Below, piece after piece: positions 46,465 through 53,489 of a stretch of 53,489 nt of DNA. Numbering within the stretch: position 1 is the first letter of the stretch; each line of letters starts with the position of its first letter. The notes beneath the pieces are model-generated. The model saw only the letters and a list, made by a program, of their open reading frames with translations, had not been told where the DNA came from and searched no databases. This DNA comes from Streptomyces phaeoluteigriseus (GTDB taxonomy: Bacteria; Actinomycetota; Actinomycetes; Streptomycetales; Streptomycetaceae): the NCBI RefSeq assembly GCF_001896135.2, contig NZ_MPOH02000011.1, positions 641,656 through 695,144 of the forward strand, written 5' to 3'. Both the position numbers and the translations under genes were made by a program.

Positions 46465-47142
46465 CTAGCTCTTCTCGAAGCGGAAGCCCACGCCGCGCAC
46501 CGTGGCGATGTAGCGGGGGTTCGCCGCGTCGTCGCCCAGCTTCTTGCGGAGCCACGAGATGTGCATGTCGAGGGTCTTGGTCGACGACCACCAGGTCGTG
46601 TCCCAGACCTCCCGCATCAACTGGTCGCGGGTGACCACCCGGCCCGCGTCGCGCACGAGGACCCGGAGGAGGTCGAACTCCTTGGCGGTGAGCTGGAGCT
46701 CCTCCTCGCCCATCCAGGCGCGGTGCGACTCGACGTCGATGCGCACACCGTGGGTGGCGGGCGGCTGCTGGGGTTCGGAGGCGCCGCGCCGCAGCAGGGC
46801 CCGGACGCGGGCGAGGAGTTCGGCGAGCCGGAACGGCTTGGTGACGTAGTCGTCGGCGCCCGCGTCCAGCCCGACGACGGTGTCGACCTCGTCGGCGCGC
46901 GCGGTGAGGATCAGGATGGGGATGGCATGGCCGTCGGCGCGCAGCCGGCGGGCCACCTCCAGGCCGTCCATGCCGGGGAGCCCGAGGTCCAGCACGACGA
47001 GGTCGATGCCGCCCTGCATCCCGGCGTCGAGTGCGGTGGGTCCGTCTTCACGCACCTCGACCTCGTACCCTTCCCGGCGCAGTGCGCGGGCCAGCGGCTC
47101 CGAGATGGACGCATCGTCCTCGGCGAGCAGTACACGGGTCAT
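46465..47142 (-). CDS. OmpR/PhoB family response regulator
   Basis: A 225-residue regulator starting at ATG 47142. The receiver domain (1-~115) has LLAEDDASI (acidic pocket), the phosphorylation site in VVLDLGLPGMDGLE (D at about 52), LTARADEVD (conserved Thr/Ala) and DDYVTKPF (Lys). The winged-helix DNA-binding domain (about 130-225) has LTAKEFDLLRVLVRDAGRVVTRDQLMREVW and DMHISWLRKKLGDD...IATVRGVGFRFE. It is encoded before its kinase and divergent from the POT transporter gene. The target genes are unknown. Confidence 0.95.
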   Translation of the reverse strand: MTRVLLAEDDASISEPLARALRREGYEVEVREDGPTALDAGMQGGIDLVVLDLGLPGMDGLEVARRLRADGHAIPILILTARADEVDTVVGLDAGADDYVTKPFRLAELLARVRALLRRGASEPQQPPATHGVRIDVESHRAWMGEEELQLTAKEFDLLRVLVRDAGRVVTRDQLMREVWDTTWWSSTKTLDMHISWLRKKLGDDAANPRYIATVRGVGFRFEKS

Positions 47143-47649
47143 GAGGCGATGGTAGTCCGCGCAGGGCAAGGCCAGTGGTGTGATGCCGCACCGGGTCTCT
47201 TACTCGGGGACATGACGGACAACCCGCCCGCAGCAACTCCGTCGATCTTGGTACGGACCTGGGGTCGCGGGATGCCATCCTGGTATGGACCTTGGAAACC
47301 TCCCCCTGGTTCCTCCTCGGCCTGTGATCTGCGCCTCAAGTCCTTCCATATCCGGTTCTGTCCTGCCGTATGGTGAAAGGACGCCTGTAGCACGCAGGAC
47401 CTTTGGCGCTCGACTTGACGCTGAGGGTCTCTTTTGTGTGCGGGCCGGCTCTCCGCCGGCCTTCGAAAGGAAAGACCTGTGGCCGGGCCCCCACTCGCGG
47501 GGCGTGGATCCCGGTGGTCGCCGTCCGCCGTTCCGTGACCCGGAGCGGTTTCCCCGTGGGCGTGGGTGGACGGGCCGATCGAGCCGGTGCCGGCCGCCCC
47601 AACCGGGCGCGCACGCTCCACCGCGCGTCCCGACCAGCAAGGAACGACC
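47143..47649. other. Divergent regulatory gap between response regulator and POT transporter
   Basis: 507 bases with no credible gene. The stretch is less GC-biased than coding DNA and has a small hairpin GGCCGG/CCGGCC (47443-47448 with 47456-47461). TTGACG (47414-47419) lies upstream of a T-rich CTCTTTTGTG without a good -10. AAAGGAAAGACC follows at about 47467. The transporter therefore probably has an untranslated leader of 150 bases or more. I could not match a known riboswitch. Confidence 0.4.
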
Positions 47650-49146
47650 ATGGCGTCCAGCCTGACGAAGGACTCGGTCCGTCCGGGAACACCCGGGACC
47701 GGGAAGACCTTCTTCGGCCACCCCCGCGGACTGGCCACTCTCTTCATGACCGAGATGTGGGAGAGGTTCTCCTACTACGGCATGAGGGCCCTCCTCCCGC
47801 TGTACCTGGTCGCACCGGGCGGCCTGCACCTGAACGCGGGCACCGCGACCGCGATCTACTCCGTGTACGTGTCGCTGGTGTACCTGCTGGCCATGCCCGG
47901 CGGCTGGTTCGGCGACCGCGTCTGGGGTCCGCGCAAGACTGTCGCCGTCGCCGGCCTGGTGATCATGCTCGGCCACCTCACGCTGGCCCTGCCGTCCTCC
48001 GGGACCTTCTACGCCGGCCTCGGCCTGGTCGCGATCGGCTCCGGTCTGCTGAAGGCCAACATCTCCACGATGGTCGGCCACCTCTACGACGGCCCGGACG
48101 ACCCGCGCCGCGACGGCGGCTTCACCGTCTTCTACATGGGCATCAACCTCGGTGCCTTCGCCGCGCCGCTGATCATCGGCACCATCGGCGAGAACGTGAA
48201 CTGGCACTTCGGCTTCGCGCTCGCCGCGCTCGGCATGGCGCTGGGCCTGGTCCAGTTCCTCCTCGGCAGCCGCCACCTGGCCGACCGCTCCAGCGTCGTG
48301 CCCAAGCCGCTGTCCGCCGAGGAGAAGGCCGGCACGCTGCGCAAGGCCGCGATCTGGGCCGGCATCGCCGTCGTGGCGTACTCGGTCATCGGCTTCTCCG
48401 GCCACTACACGCTGAACTGGATCCTGGTCCCGCTGACCCTGCTCGGTGTGATCATCCCGGTGATGGTGCTGGTCAACATCAAGCGGGACAAGGAACTCGA
48501 CCGCCCCGAGCAGTCGAAGATGTCCGCGTACATCTGGTTCTTCGTGGCCGCGGCCGTGTTCTGGATGATCTACGACCAGGGCGGCTCGACCCTGTCGATC
48601 TTCGCCGACTCCTCCGCCGACAACACCGTCCTCGGCTGGGAGTTCCCGGTCTCCTGGTACCAGTCGGTCAATCCGGTCCTGATCATGGCCCTGGCCCCGG
48701 TCTTCGCCTGGTTCTGGCTCGCGCTGAACAAGCGCGGCAAGGAGCCGAGCACGATCGTGAAGTTCGCCTCGGGTCTGGTCCTGGTCGGTGCGTCCTTCTT
48801 CCTCTTCCTCGCCCCCCTCTCGATCGCCGACGGCGGTCACAAGGCGGCCGCGATGTGGCTGGTGGCGATCTACTTCGTCCAGACCGTCGGTGAGCTGCTG
48901 CTCTCCCCTGTCGGTCTGTCGGTCACCACGAAGATGGCGCCCGCGAAGTACGCCTCGCAGATGATGGGCGTCTGGTTCCTGGCCGTCACCGCCGGTGACG
49001 CCACGACCGGTCTGCTCTCCATCGCCGGCGTCGACCTGAACAGGACGGGCATCGTCGCCATGGAGGCCACCCTCGCGGTGGTCGCCGGTGTCGCGGTGTG
49101 GATGTACCGCAAGCGCGTCAAGGAACTCATGGGCGACGTCCGCTGA
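47650..49146 (+). CDS. Proton-dependent oligopeptide (POT/PTR) family transporter
   Basis: A 498-residue proton-coupled di/tripeptide importer. It starts at ATG 47650 (AAGGAACG upstream). The POT signature is LFMTEMWERFSYYGMRALLPLYL (the conserved ExxERFxYYG motif), followed by GGWFGDRVWGPRKTV (second signature), then FTVFYMGINLGAFAAPLI (third signature). There are about 14 predicted helices. The C-terminal part retains EWxxP-like LSPVGLSVTTKMAPAKYASQMMGVWFL. It is possibly regulated by the divergent two-component system. A 15-bp terminator follows. Confidence 0.95.
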   Translation: MASSLTKDSVRPGTPGTGKTFFGHPRGLATLFMTEMWERFSYYGMRALLPLYLVAPGGLHLNAGTATAIYSVYVSLVYLLAMPGGWFGDRVWGPRKTVAVAGLVIMLGHLTLALPSSGTFYAGLGLVAIGSGLLKANISTMVGHLYDGPDDPRRDGGFTVFYMGINLGAFAAPLIIGTIGENVNWHFGFALAALGMALGLVQFLLGSRHLADRSSVVPKPLSAEEKAGTLRKAAIWAGIAVVAYSVIGFSGHYTLNWILVPLTLLGVIIPVMVLVNIKRDKELDRPEQSKMSAYIWFFVAAAVFWMIYDQGGSTLSIFADSSADNTVLGWEFPVSWYQSVNPVLIMALAPVFAWFWLALNKRGKEPSTIVKFASGLVLVGASFFLFLAPLSIADGGHKAAAMWLVAIYFVQTVGELLLSPVGLSVTTKMAPAKYASQMMGVWFLAVTAGDATTGLLSIAGVDLNRTGIVAMEATLAVVAGVAVWMYRKRVKELMGDVR

Positions 49147-49170
49147 CGTCCCCTCCCCCACCGGTTCCCC

Positions 49171-49204
49171 GAGGGCCGCCGCGACCGGAGTCGCGGCGGC
49201 CCTC
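49171..49204. terminator. Perfect bidirectional terminator hairpin
   Basis: A perfect 15-bp stem GAGGGCCGCCGCGAC (49171-49185) with GTCGCGGCGGCCCTC (49190-49204) and a CGGA loop. It lies between the convergent POT transporter gene and the surface-protein operon. Confidence 0.85.
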
Positions 49205-49211
49205 CGCGCGT

Positions 49212-50543
49212 TCAGCGGGTCCGCCGGCGCCCCGGCAGATACGTGAACACCGCGCCGCCCAGCAGCACCGCCGTGCCCGCGAGAAGCCCCAGCGCCTTCA
49301 GCGCCGCGTGGTCGCCGGCGCCCGTCTCGGCGAGGCCGCCGCTCGTCGACGTACCGCCGCCGGAGGAGGACGAGGAGGAGCCGGAGCCGTTGCCGCCGCC
49401 CGAGGCGCCGCTCGCCTGTTCGGCGGTGTCCAGGGTGAGGGAGACCGCAGACCTGTCGGGGGTGCAGGTGGTGGTCGTACCGAGGGCCTCGATGGTGAGC
49501 ACCCCCGGCGCGAGGGTGGAGGTGCCGGTCGCGCCGGGCTTGTACGTGCCCGTCAGGTCGGGGATCTCGATCGGCGCACCCGACTTGACGGCCTCCTTGT
49601 TCGTCGGCCCGGTCACCTTCACCGAGCCCTGGTCCGCGCCGCCGAGGACGATCTGCATCGACGGCTTGACCGAGTCGGCGGGGATGTCGATCGGACTGTC
49701 CATCACCGACTTCTTGAACTGCGCGGTGAGGTCGTAGCTCCCGCCGTTCCTCTTCGCGTTGATCTGCACCGGCGAGGTGGCCTTCTTCTCACCGATGGGT
49801 GAGGCGCAGGTGTAGGGGACGTCGACGACCTTGCCCGTGAAGTCGGTCTGTCCGCCGCCCCCGGAGGACGAGGGCGAGACGGACGGGGTCGCCGACGGCG
49901 ACGGCGACGGGGGTGGCGACGACGACGGTGACGGGGACGGGGACTGCGACGGGTCCGGCGAGCCGCTGGAGGAGCCACCGGACGTCACCGTGATGGTCGC
50001 GGCCGGCTGCACCGGCTCCGTCGGCGCGCACTTGGTGTCCGTCGACATCGCGTTCACGACGTACGCGTCCGGGGTCAGCGTCACCTGCCCCGCCGCCGTC
50101 AGCTTCAGAGTGCCCTTCATCGAGGACAGGACCATCGCGCCGCCCTTGGGGATGGCCGGGTTCTCCCGCGGCCCCCGCATCTCGACGCTCGCGGTCTGTG
50201 CGCCGGCCGCCTTGAGCGTGCCGGACGGCTGCACCGAGTTGGCGGGCAGATCGATGATGTCGGGGTTCTTCGAGGCGGCCTGGGTGAACTTCCACCCGAT
50301 GTCGACGGTGTCGCCGACCTTCGCCGAGGCCGGCGCGGTGATCTCGACCTTCGTGGTGCCGTTGACGTCGGGCAGGCCGATGCCCGCGGGCGGTATGCAG
50401 CGGGTGGCGTAGGACACCTCGGCGGCCTGCGCCTGCAAGGCGGCCGGGCCGAGGAGGACGGCGGATCCGCCCGCCAGTACGGCGACGGCGGCGGCCGCCG
50501 CTCTCCTGCGCCCGCGGGGTACGGCTCTCTCGCGCTCGCTCAC
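49212..50543 (-). CDS. Sortase-anchored surface protein with two related domains (LAETG)
   Basis: The last gene of the surface operon, 443 residues from GTG 50543, which overlaps the previous stop (GTGA). A signal peptide (about 8-38) is followed by domain 1 (about 40-175), a Ser/Pro linker and domain 2 (about 225-365). Domain 2 is closely related to the protein at 52573-53283 (VVDVPYTCASPIGEKK, LGGADQGSVKVTGPTNKEA, VLTIEALGTTTTCTP). Each domain is framed by two cysteines, probably a disulfide. The C-terminus is the sortase signal LAETG, then a helix (LGLLAGTAVLLGGAVFTYL) and RRRTR. LAxTG-type motifs are typical substrates of class E sortases in Streptomyces. Confidence 0.85.
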   Translation of the reverse strand: MSERERAVPRGRRRAAAAAVAVLAGGSAVLLGPAALQAQAAEVSYATRCIPPAGIGLPDVNGTTKVEITAPASAKVGDTVDIGWKFTQAASKNPDIIDLPANSVQPSGTLKAAGAQTASVEMRGPRENPAIPKGGAMVLSSMKGTLKLTAAGQVTLTPDAYVVNAMSTDTKCAPTEPVQPAATITVTSGGSSSGSPDPSQSPSPSPSSSPPPSPSPSATPSVSPSSSGGGGQTDFTGKVVDVPYTCASPIGEKKATSPVQINAKRNGGSYDLTAQFKKSVMDSPIDIPADSVKPSMQIVLGGADQGSVKVTGPTNKEAVKSGAPIEIPDLTGTYKPGATGTSTLAPGVLTIEALGTTTTCTPDRSAVSLTLDTAEQASGASGGGNGSGSSSSSSGGGTSTSGGLAETGAGDHAALKALGLLAGTAVLLGGAVFTYLPGRRRTR

Positions 50544-51727
50544 GTCAATCCCTTCCTGCCGGGACTCCTCGGAGCCGTCGGGTTCGTCGGACTCGTCGCA
50601 GTCGTCGCAGTCGTCGCAGTGGTGGGAGTCGTCGCAGTGGTGGGAGTCGTCGGACTCCTCGGACGGTCGTCGTGCGGTGCGGAGAGCCGGCCCGCCGGGC
50701 CCGGACCGGAGTCCGGGGTGAACCACGGCAGGGTCGGGGTCGGGGGTGACACGGGTGGCTCTTCCGGGGCGGGCGTGCGCCGGGGCGGGCGGGGGATGCG
50801 AGCCGTCGGGCGCGGTACCCGGTGCCTGCGCGGGGCGGCCGTACTCCGCCGGATCCCGCTCGGTCGCGGCCGGACGCGGTCCACCACCGCCATGCCGACG
50901 CGGAACACCGCCGCCGGCACCACCAGGCAGAGCAGGACCCAGAACAGGGTCACGCCCCAGGGGCGGCGCACGCCCCACGGCTGCTCGGCGAGGACTTTGC
51001 CGCCGTACCTCAGGGAGACGGTGTAGTCGCCGTGGGCGCCGCCCGCGAGTTCCACGGGGAGTTCGACGCGGGCCTTCTTCCCGGGAGCGACGGTGCCGCG
51101 CCACTGGCGCTCGTCCCACTGCGGCGCGAACACGCCGTGGGCGGTGCCGACCTCGAACACCGGGTCCTTCACCGGCGCGGTGCCGACATTGCCGACCGTG
51201 AGGACCAGCGTGCGGGTGGGGGGTGCGCCGAACCAGGTGAGCACTGAGTCGGAGCCCTTCAGCACCGTGTCGGTGAGGACCGACAGCCGTCCGCCCACCG
51301 CCTCGGCGGGCAGTGGTTCGACGGCGTGCCCGGCCACCTGGAACACCGCGTCGGCCTGCGCCCTCGCGCCGGTCGCGGTGGCCACGTGCACGACGCAGGG
51401 GCACGGCACGGGCGGGTCGGCCACCGGCAGCGCGCGGCTGAAACGGCCGTCGGCGTCGGTGGTGACGGCCCGGCCGTCGGCGTTCGCGCAGGAGTTGGTG
51501 CCGCCGATGACGCCCCTCGACGGTTCGGCCTGCCCGCAGATCAGCAGCATCAGCAGTGCGCGGGGCCGCCATCCGCTGCCGGTCACGGTGATCGAACCAC
51601 CGGTCCCCGCCTGCGACTCGGACAGCTTCACGCCGGGCGTCCCGGCCGCCGAGGCCGACCCCGCCCAGGGCAGCACCAGCAGTGCCAGCACCACCGCCAG
51701 CGCCGGAATCCGCACCTTGGCGCTCAC
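50540..51727 (-). CDS. Secreted, membrane-anchored protein with neocarzinostatin-like beta domain
   Basis: A 395-residue protein from GTG 51727, overlapping the previous stop by four bases. The signal peptide is ALAVVLALLVLPWAGSASA. The mature part begins GVKLSESQAGTGGSITVTGSGWRP, a motif common to neocarzinostatin-like and related Ig-like domains. Then comes a Cys-containing beta region (TNSCANADGRAVTTDADGRF, PCPCVVHV) and a second beta domain. A single membrane helix (GVTLFWVLLCLVVPAAVFRV) is near 265-285 and a cytoplasmic Pro/Arg/Thr-rich tail ends in TTPTTATT repeats. It lacks a sortase motif. Its position between the DUF916-like gene and the LAETG gene suggests that all work together. 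Confidence 0.75.
   Translation of the reverse strand: MSAKVRIPALAVVLALLVLPWAGSASAAGTPGVKLSESQAGTGGSITVTGSGWRPRALLMLLICGQAEPSRGVIGGTNSCANADGRAVTTDADGRFSRALPVADPPVPCPCVVHVATATGARAQADAVFQVAGHAVEPLPAEAVGGRLSVLTDTVLKGSDSVLTWFGAPPTRTLVLTVGNVGTAPVKDPVFEVGTAHGVFAPQWDERQWRGTVAPGKKARVELPVELAGGAHGDYTVSLRYGGKVLAEQPWGVRRPWGVTLFWVLLCLVVPAAVFRVGMAVVDRVRPRPSGIRRSTAAPRRHRVPRPTARIPRPPRRTPAPEEPPVSPPTPTLPWFTPDSGPGPAGRLSAPHDDRPRSPTTPTTATTPTTATTATTATSPTNPTAPRSPGRKGLT
50585..50660. repeat. Short tandem repeats encoding a Thr/Ala/Pro tail
   Basis: GTCGTCGCAGTCGTCGCAG and GTGGTGGGAGTCGTCGCAG units repeat at the end of the neocarzinostatin-like gene, giving TTATTATT and TTPTTATT on the minus strand. Units of 9 and 18 bases keep the frame. 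Confidence 0.6.
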
Positions 51728-52551
51728 GTCGGCTCCACCTCCGTACGCCGTGCCTCGGCCGTCGTACGGCGCCTTCGCCGACGTACGGCCACGGGGGTCA
51801 CCGCGAGCAGCAGCGCACCGGCCGTCGTTCCGGCCGCCGTACGCCAGGGCACGAACCGGGCCGACGCCGTGCCCGTGGCCCGCGCGCCGCCGGACGCGGT
51901 CACCGTCAGCCGGACGGTCACCGCGTCCAGGGCGGGGCGGTCGGGCCAGGGCTCGTCGAGCTTCACCCGGCCGCCCGGCGGCAGGCGCACGGGCAGGGTG
52001 CGCGGGGCGCGGTCGAGGACCGTGCCGAGGACCCCGTCGGCGCGCACCGCGAGCCGCGGCACGAGCACCGTCGTGCCCCGGTTGACCAGCTCGTACGTGA
52101 TCCGGCCCGCGCGTAGGGACACATGCTCGACGGTCAGCGCGGCCAGCCGGGGACCGCCGATCCGCAGCAGCAGCCGTACCGTCGTCTCCCGGCCGTCCGC
52201 GGCGCGTACGACGATCGTGGCGGGGCGGTCGCCGGGGGCCGCTTCCGGGGGGACCCTCAGCGTGAAGGGCACCTCGGCGCGGGTACGGGCGGGGACGCGC
52301 AGGGCGGTCCCGGCCAGCGCGATCGGCAGGCCGGTGGCGCGCAGCCGGACGGTGAGCGGCCGGGTGCCGCGGTTGGTGACGGCGAGGGTGTCCCGGAGCA
52401 GCGCGCCGGGCACGCCCTCCGCGTAGAAGGACGGCCTGCCCCGGCCGGCGGGCGCGGCGGACCACCCGGCGTCGGCGGAGGCGGGCAGGACGGGCAGGAC
52501 AGGCAGGACGGGCAAGGTCAGCAGCAGGGCACAGGCGGCGGCGTACGGCAT
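51724..52551 (-). CDS. DUF916/WxL-interacting-like surface protein
   Basis: A 275-residue protein with a signal peptide (1-28, LTLPVLPVLPVLPASADA). Two beta-sandwich domains follow (about 40-130 and 135-225), of the type VTNRGTRPLTVRLRATGLP, FTLRVPPEAAPGDRPATIVV and TVEHVSLRAGRITYELVNRGTTVL. These resemble the DUF916-type proteins that accompany WxL surface proteins in Firmicutes. A C-terminal helix (TTAGALLLAVTPVAV) and a poly-Arg stop-transfer end the protein. It is encoded between the LPRTG gene (21 bases upstream) and the neocarzinostatin-like gene (four-base overlap). The family match is by pattern, not by search. Confidence 0.65.
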   Translation of the reverse strand: MPYAAACALLLTLPVLPVLPVLPASADAGWSAAPAGRGRPSFYAEGVPGALLRDTLAVTNRGTRPLTVRLRATGLPIALAGTALRVPARTRAEVPFTLRVPPEAAPGDRPATIVVRAADGRETTVRLLLRIGGPRLAALTVEHVSLRAGRITYELVNRGTTVLVPRLAVRADGVLGTVLDRAPRTLPVRLPPGGRVKLDEPWPDRPALDAVTVRLTVTASGGARATGTASARFVPWRTAAGTTAGALLLAVTPVAVRRRRRRTTAEARRTEVEPT

Positions 52552-52572
52552 CGGCGGCTCCTGGGGGTGAGG

Positions 52573-53283
52573 TCAGCGCGTCTGGTTCCGCCGGGTCAGC
52601 CACAGGGTGCCCGCCGCGCCCGCCAGGAGGGCGGTGCCGCCGAGGGTGGCGAGGGCGATCGCGGAGTCCTCGGGGCCGGTCCGCGGAAGCGCGCCGCCGG
52701 CGCGGCGCCGGCGCCGGCGCCGCGCTGCCGCTGTCGTTCTGCGTTCCGCCGCCTGTCGTCGTCCGCCGCCGCCCTCGGCCGTCACGTCGAGCGTGAGCGA
52801 CGGCGGGGGGCTCTTGGTGGGGGTGCAGGTCGTGGTCGTACCGAGCGCCTTGATGGTGAGCACGCCGGCGGTGAAGGTGACCTTGCCGGTCTTCTTCGGG
52901 GTGTACGTGCCACTCAGGTCGTTGATCTTGATGGGGGTGTCGGCCGGGATCGCCTCCTGGTTGGCGGGGCCGCTGACATTCAGGGTGCCGTTGTCGGCGC
53001 CGCCGAGCTTGATGGTGGCGCTCGGGTTCATCGCGCCCTTGCCGAGTTCGACGGGGCTGGAGGAGACGCCCTTCTGCCAGGACATGGTGATCTTGTAGGT
53101 GCCGCCGCTCTCGACGCCCTTGATGTCGATGGGCGAGACGGCGCTCTTGTCGCCGATGGGCGTCTTGCAGGCGTAGTTGACATCGACGACCTGGGCACTG
53201 GCCACGGGGGCGGCCATCCACACCGCCGGTCCGGCCAGGGCCGCGGCAGTCGCGAGCACGGCGGTTGGCTTCCGGTACGACAC
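52573..53283 (-). CDS. Small sortase-anchored surface protein (LPRTG), possible linker indels
   Basis: The first gene of the operon, 236 residues from GTG 53283, with GAAAGAGGGG upstream. A signal peptide (about 5-31) is followed by a single beta domain (about 33-165) closely related to domain 2 of the LAETG protein: VVDVNYACKTPIGDKS, LGGADNGTLNVSGPANQEA, VLTIKALGTTTTCTP. Its two cysteines (ACK...TTCTP) could form a disulfide. The C-terminus has LPRTG, a helix (ALATLGGTALLAGAAGTLWL) and RRNQTR. The linker is an odd Arg-rich stretch; a shifted frame reads TTTGGGTQNDSGSAAPAPAP, a normal wall linker, which suggests two compensating one-base indels near 52765 and 52700. Confidence 0.8.
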   Translation of the reverse strand: MSYRKPTAVLATAAALAGPAVWMAAPVASAQVVDVNYACKTPIGDKSAVSPIDIKGVESGGTYKITMSWQKGVSSSPVELGKGAMNPSATIKLGGADNGTLNVSGPANQEAIPADTPIKINDLSGTYTPKKTGKVTFTAGVLTIKALGTTTTCTPTKSPPPSLTLDVTAEGGGGRRQAAERRTTAAARRRRRRRAGGALPRTGPEDSAIALATLGGTALLAGAAGTLWLTRRNQTR

Positions 53284-53489
53284 GGTCCCCTCTTTCCTGA
53301 CAGGTCGTCGACGGCACCGCTGCTTTCCTGACGGCGCATCAGATAGGGCCGTCAAGGTACGCCCGGCACCGTGAGGAAGGAAGGGGAGCCGCACCCCGGA
53401 GTTGTGAGGATCCGACGTGCGGGTGATGAGGGCGGGGCGAGTGCGGTGGGGCCGATGCGGGGCGCGGGGCAGGTGCGGTGGGTACGGAG
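53284..53489. other. Upstream region of the surface-protein operon
   Basis: About 206 bases to the window end. On the minus strand there is TTGACG (near 53355) upstream of a C/T-rich stretch. CTTTCCTGAC occurs twice as a direct repeat (53292-53301 and 53323-53332) just before the first gene, so a regulator site is possible. The right 100 bases are G-rich and show no gene. Confidence 0.3.

Noticed and set aside
47143..47649. Riboswitch or leader peptide before the POT transporter
   Set aside because: No known riboswitch core, no short ORF with a biased composition and no clear terminator/antiterminator pair could be seen.

Overview
The window is chromosomal DNA from a Streptomyces. It has very high GC with strong third-position GC bias, GTG and TTG starts, a WhiB developmental regulator, an F420 biosynthesis pair, and a gene order that I recognise from memory as the S. 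coelicolor SCO302x-306x neighbourhood (sahH, manA, manB, whiB, cofD/E, several LytR-type proteins, the Sco3058 dipeptidase, purE/purK). No phage, insertion sequence, CRISPR array or tRNA was found. The left edge holds the promoter and leader region of an rRNA operon that reads leftwards out of the window.

Layout. 1-341: rrn promoters (minus strand). 0.4-3.1 kb: divergent SpoIIM-type and RDD membrane proteins and a conserved hypothetical. 3.2-6.0 kb: S-adenosylhomocysteinase (frameshifted here) and a cation diffusion facilitator. 6.2-10.7 kb: sugar-phosphate block (ManA, SIS-domain protein, Trm112-like, ManB). 10.9-17.4 kb: DUF3499 protein, metallopeptidase-fold protein, DUF5719-like secreted protein and a 1220-residue glycosyltransferase/membrane fusion. 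17.5-19.0 kb: whiB and a cysteine dioxygenase preceded by a polycysteine leader peptide. 19.1-22.5 kb: fbiA-fbiB and an AlkA-like glycosylase. 22.7-26.5 kb: sugar-phosphate nucleotidyltransferase, secreted peptidoglycan amidase, TIGR03089 protein. 26.7-37.2 kb: five LytR-CpsA-Psr (LCP) proteins with a GT2 enzyme, a thioesterase and a HAD hydrolase. 37.3-44.8 kb: acyl-CoA dehydrogenase, UDP-sugar dehydrogenase, VOC protein, dipeptidase plus a decayed partial copy, purE/purK, GtrA. 45.1-49.1 kb: two-component system and POT peptide transporter. 49.2-53.3 kb: a translationally coupled four-gene surface-protein operon with LPRTG and LAETG sortase signals.

How it fits together. Much of the window concerns the cell envelope. 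Mannose-phosphate enzymes and a nucleotidyltransferase can make activated sugar, GT2 and GtrA proteins can transfer or flip it, and LCP proteins attach glycopolymers to peptidoglycan. An amidase and sortase substrates remodel and decorate the wall. These functional links are inferred from families and proximity.

Two points stand out. First, the cysteine dioxygenase at 18520 is preceded by an apparently leaderless 31-codon ORF ending in CSCCCCSSC, the hallmark of a cysteine-responsive attenuator. Second, at least six loci (RDD, ahcY, amidase, first LCP, dipeptidase remnant, LPRTG linker) carry single-base indels, mostly in G/C runs. This pattern looks more like sequence error than biology, so the affected genes should be read as probably intact in the organism.
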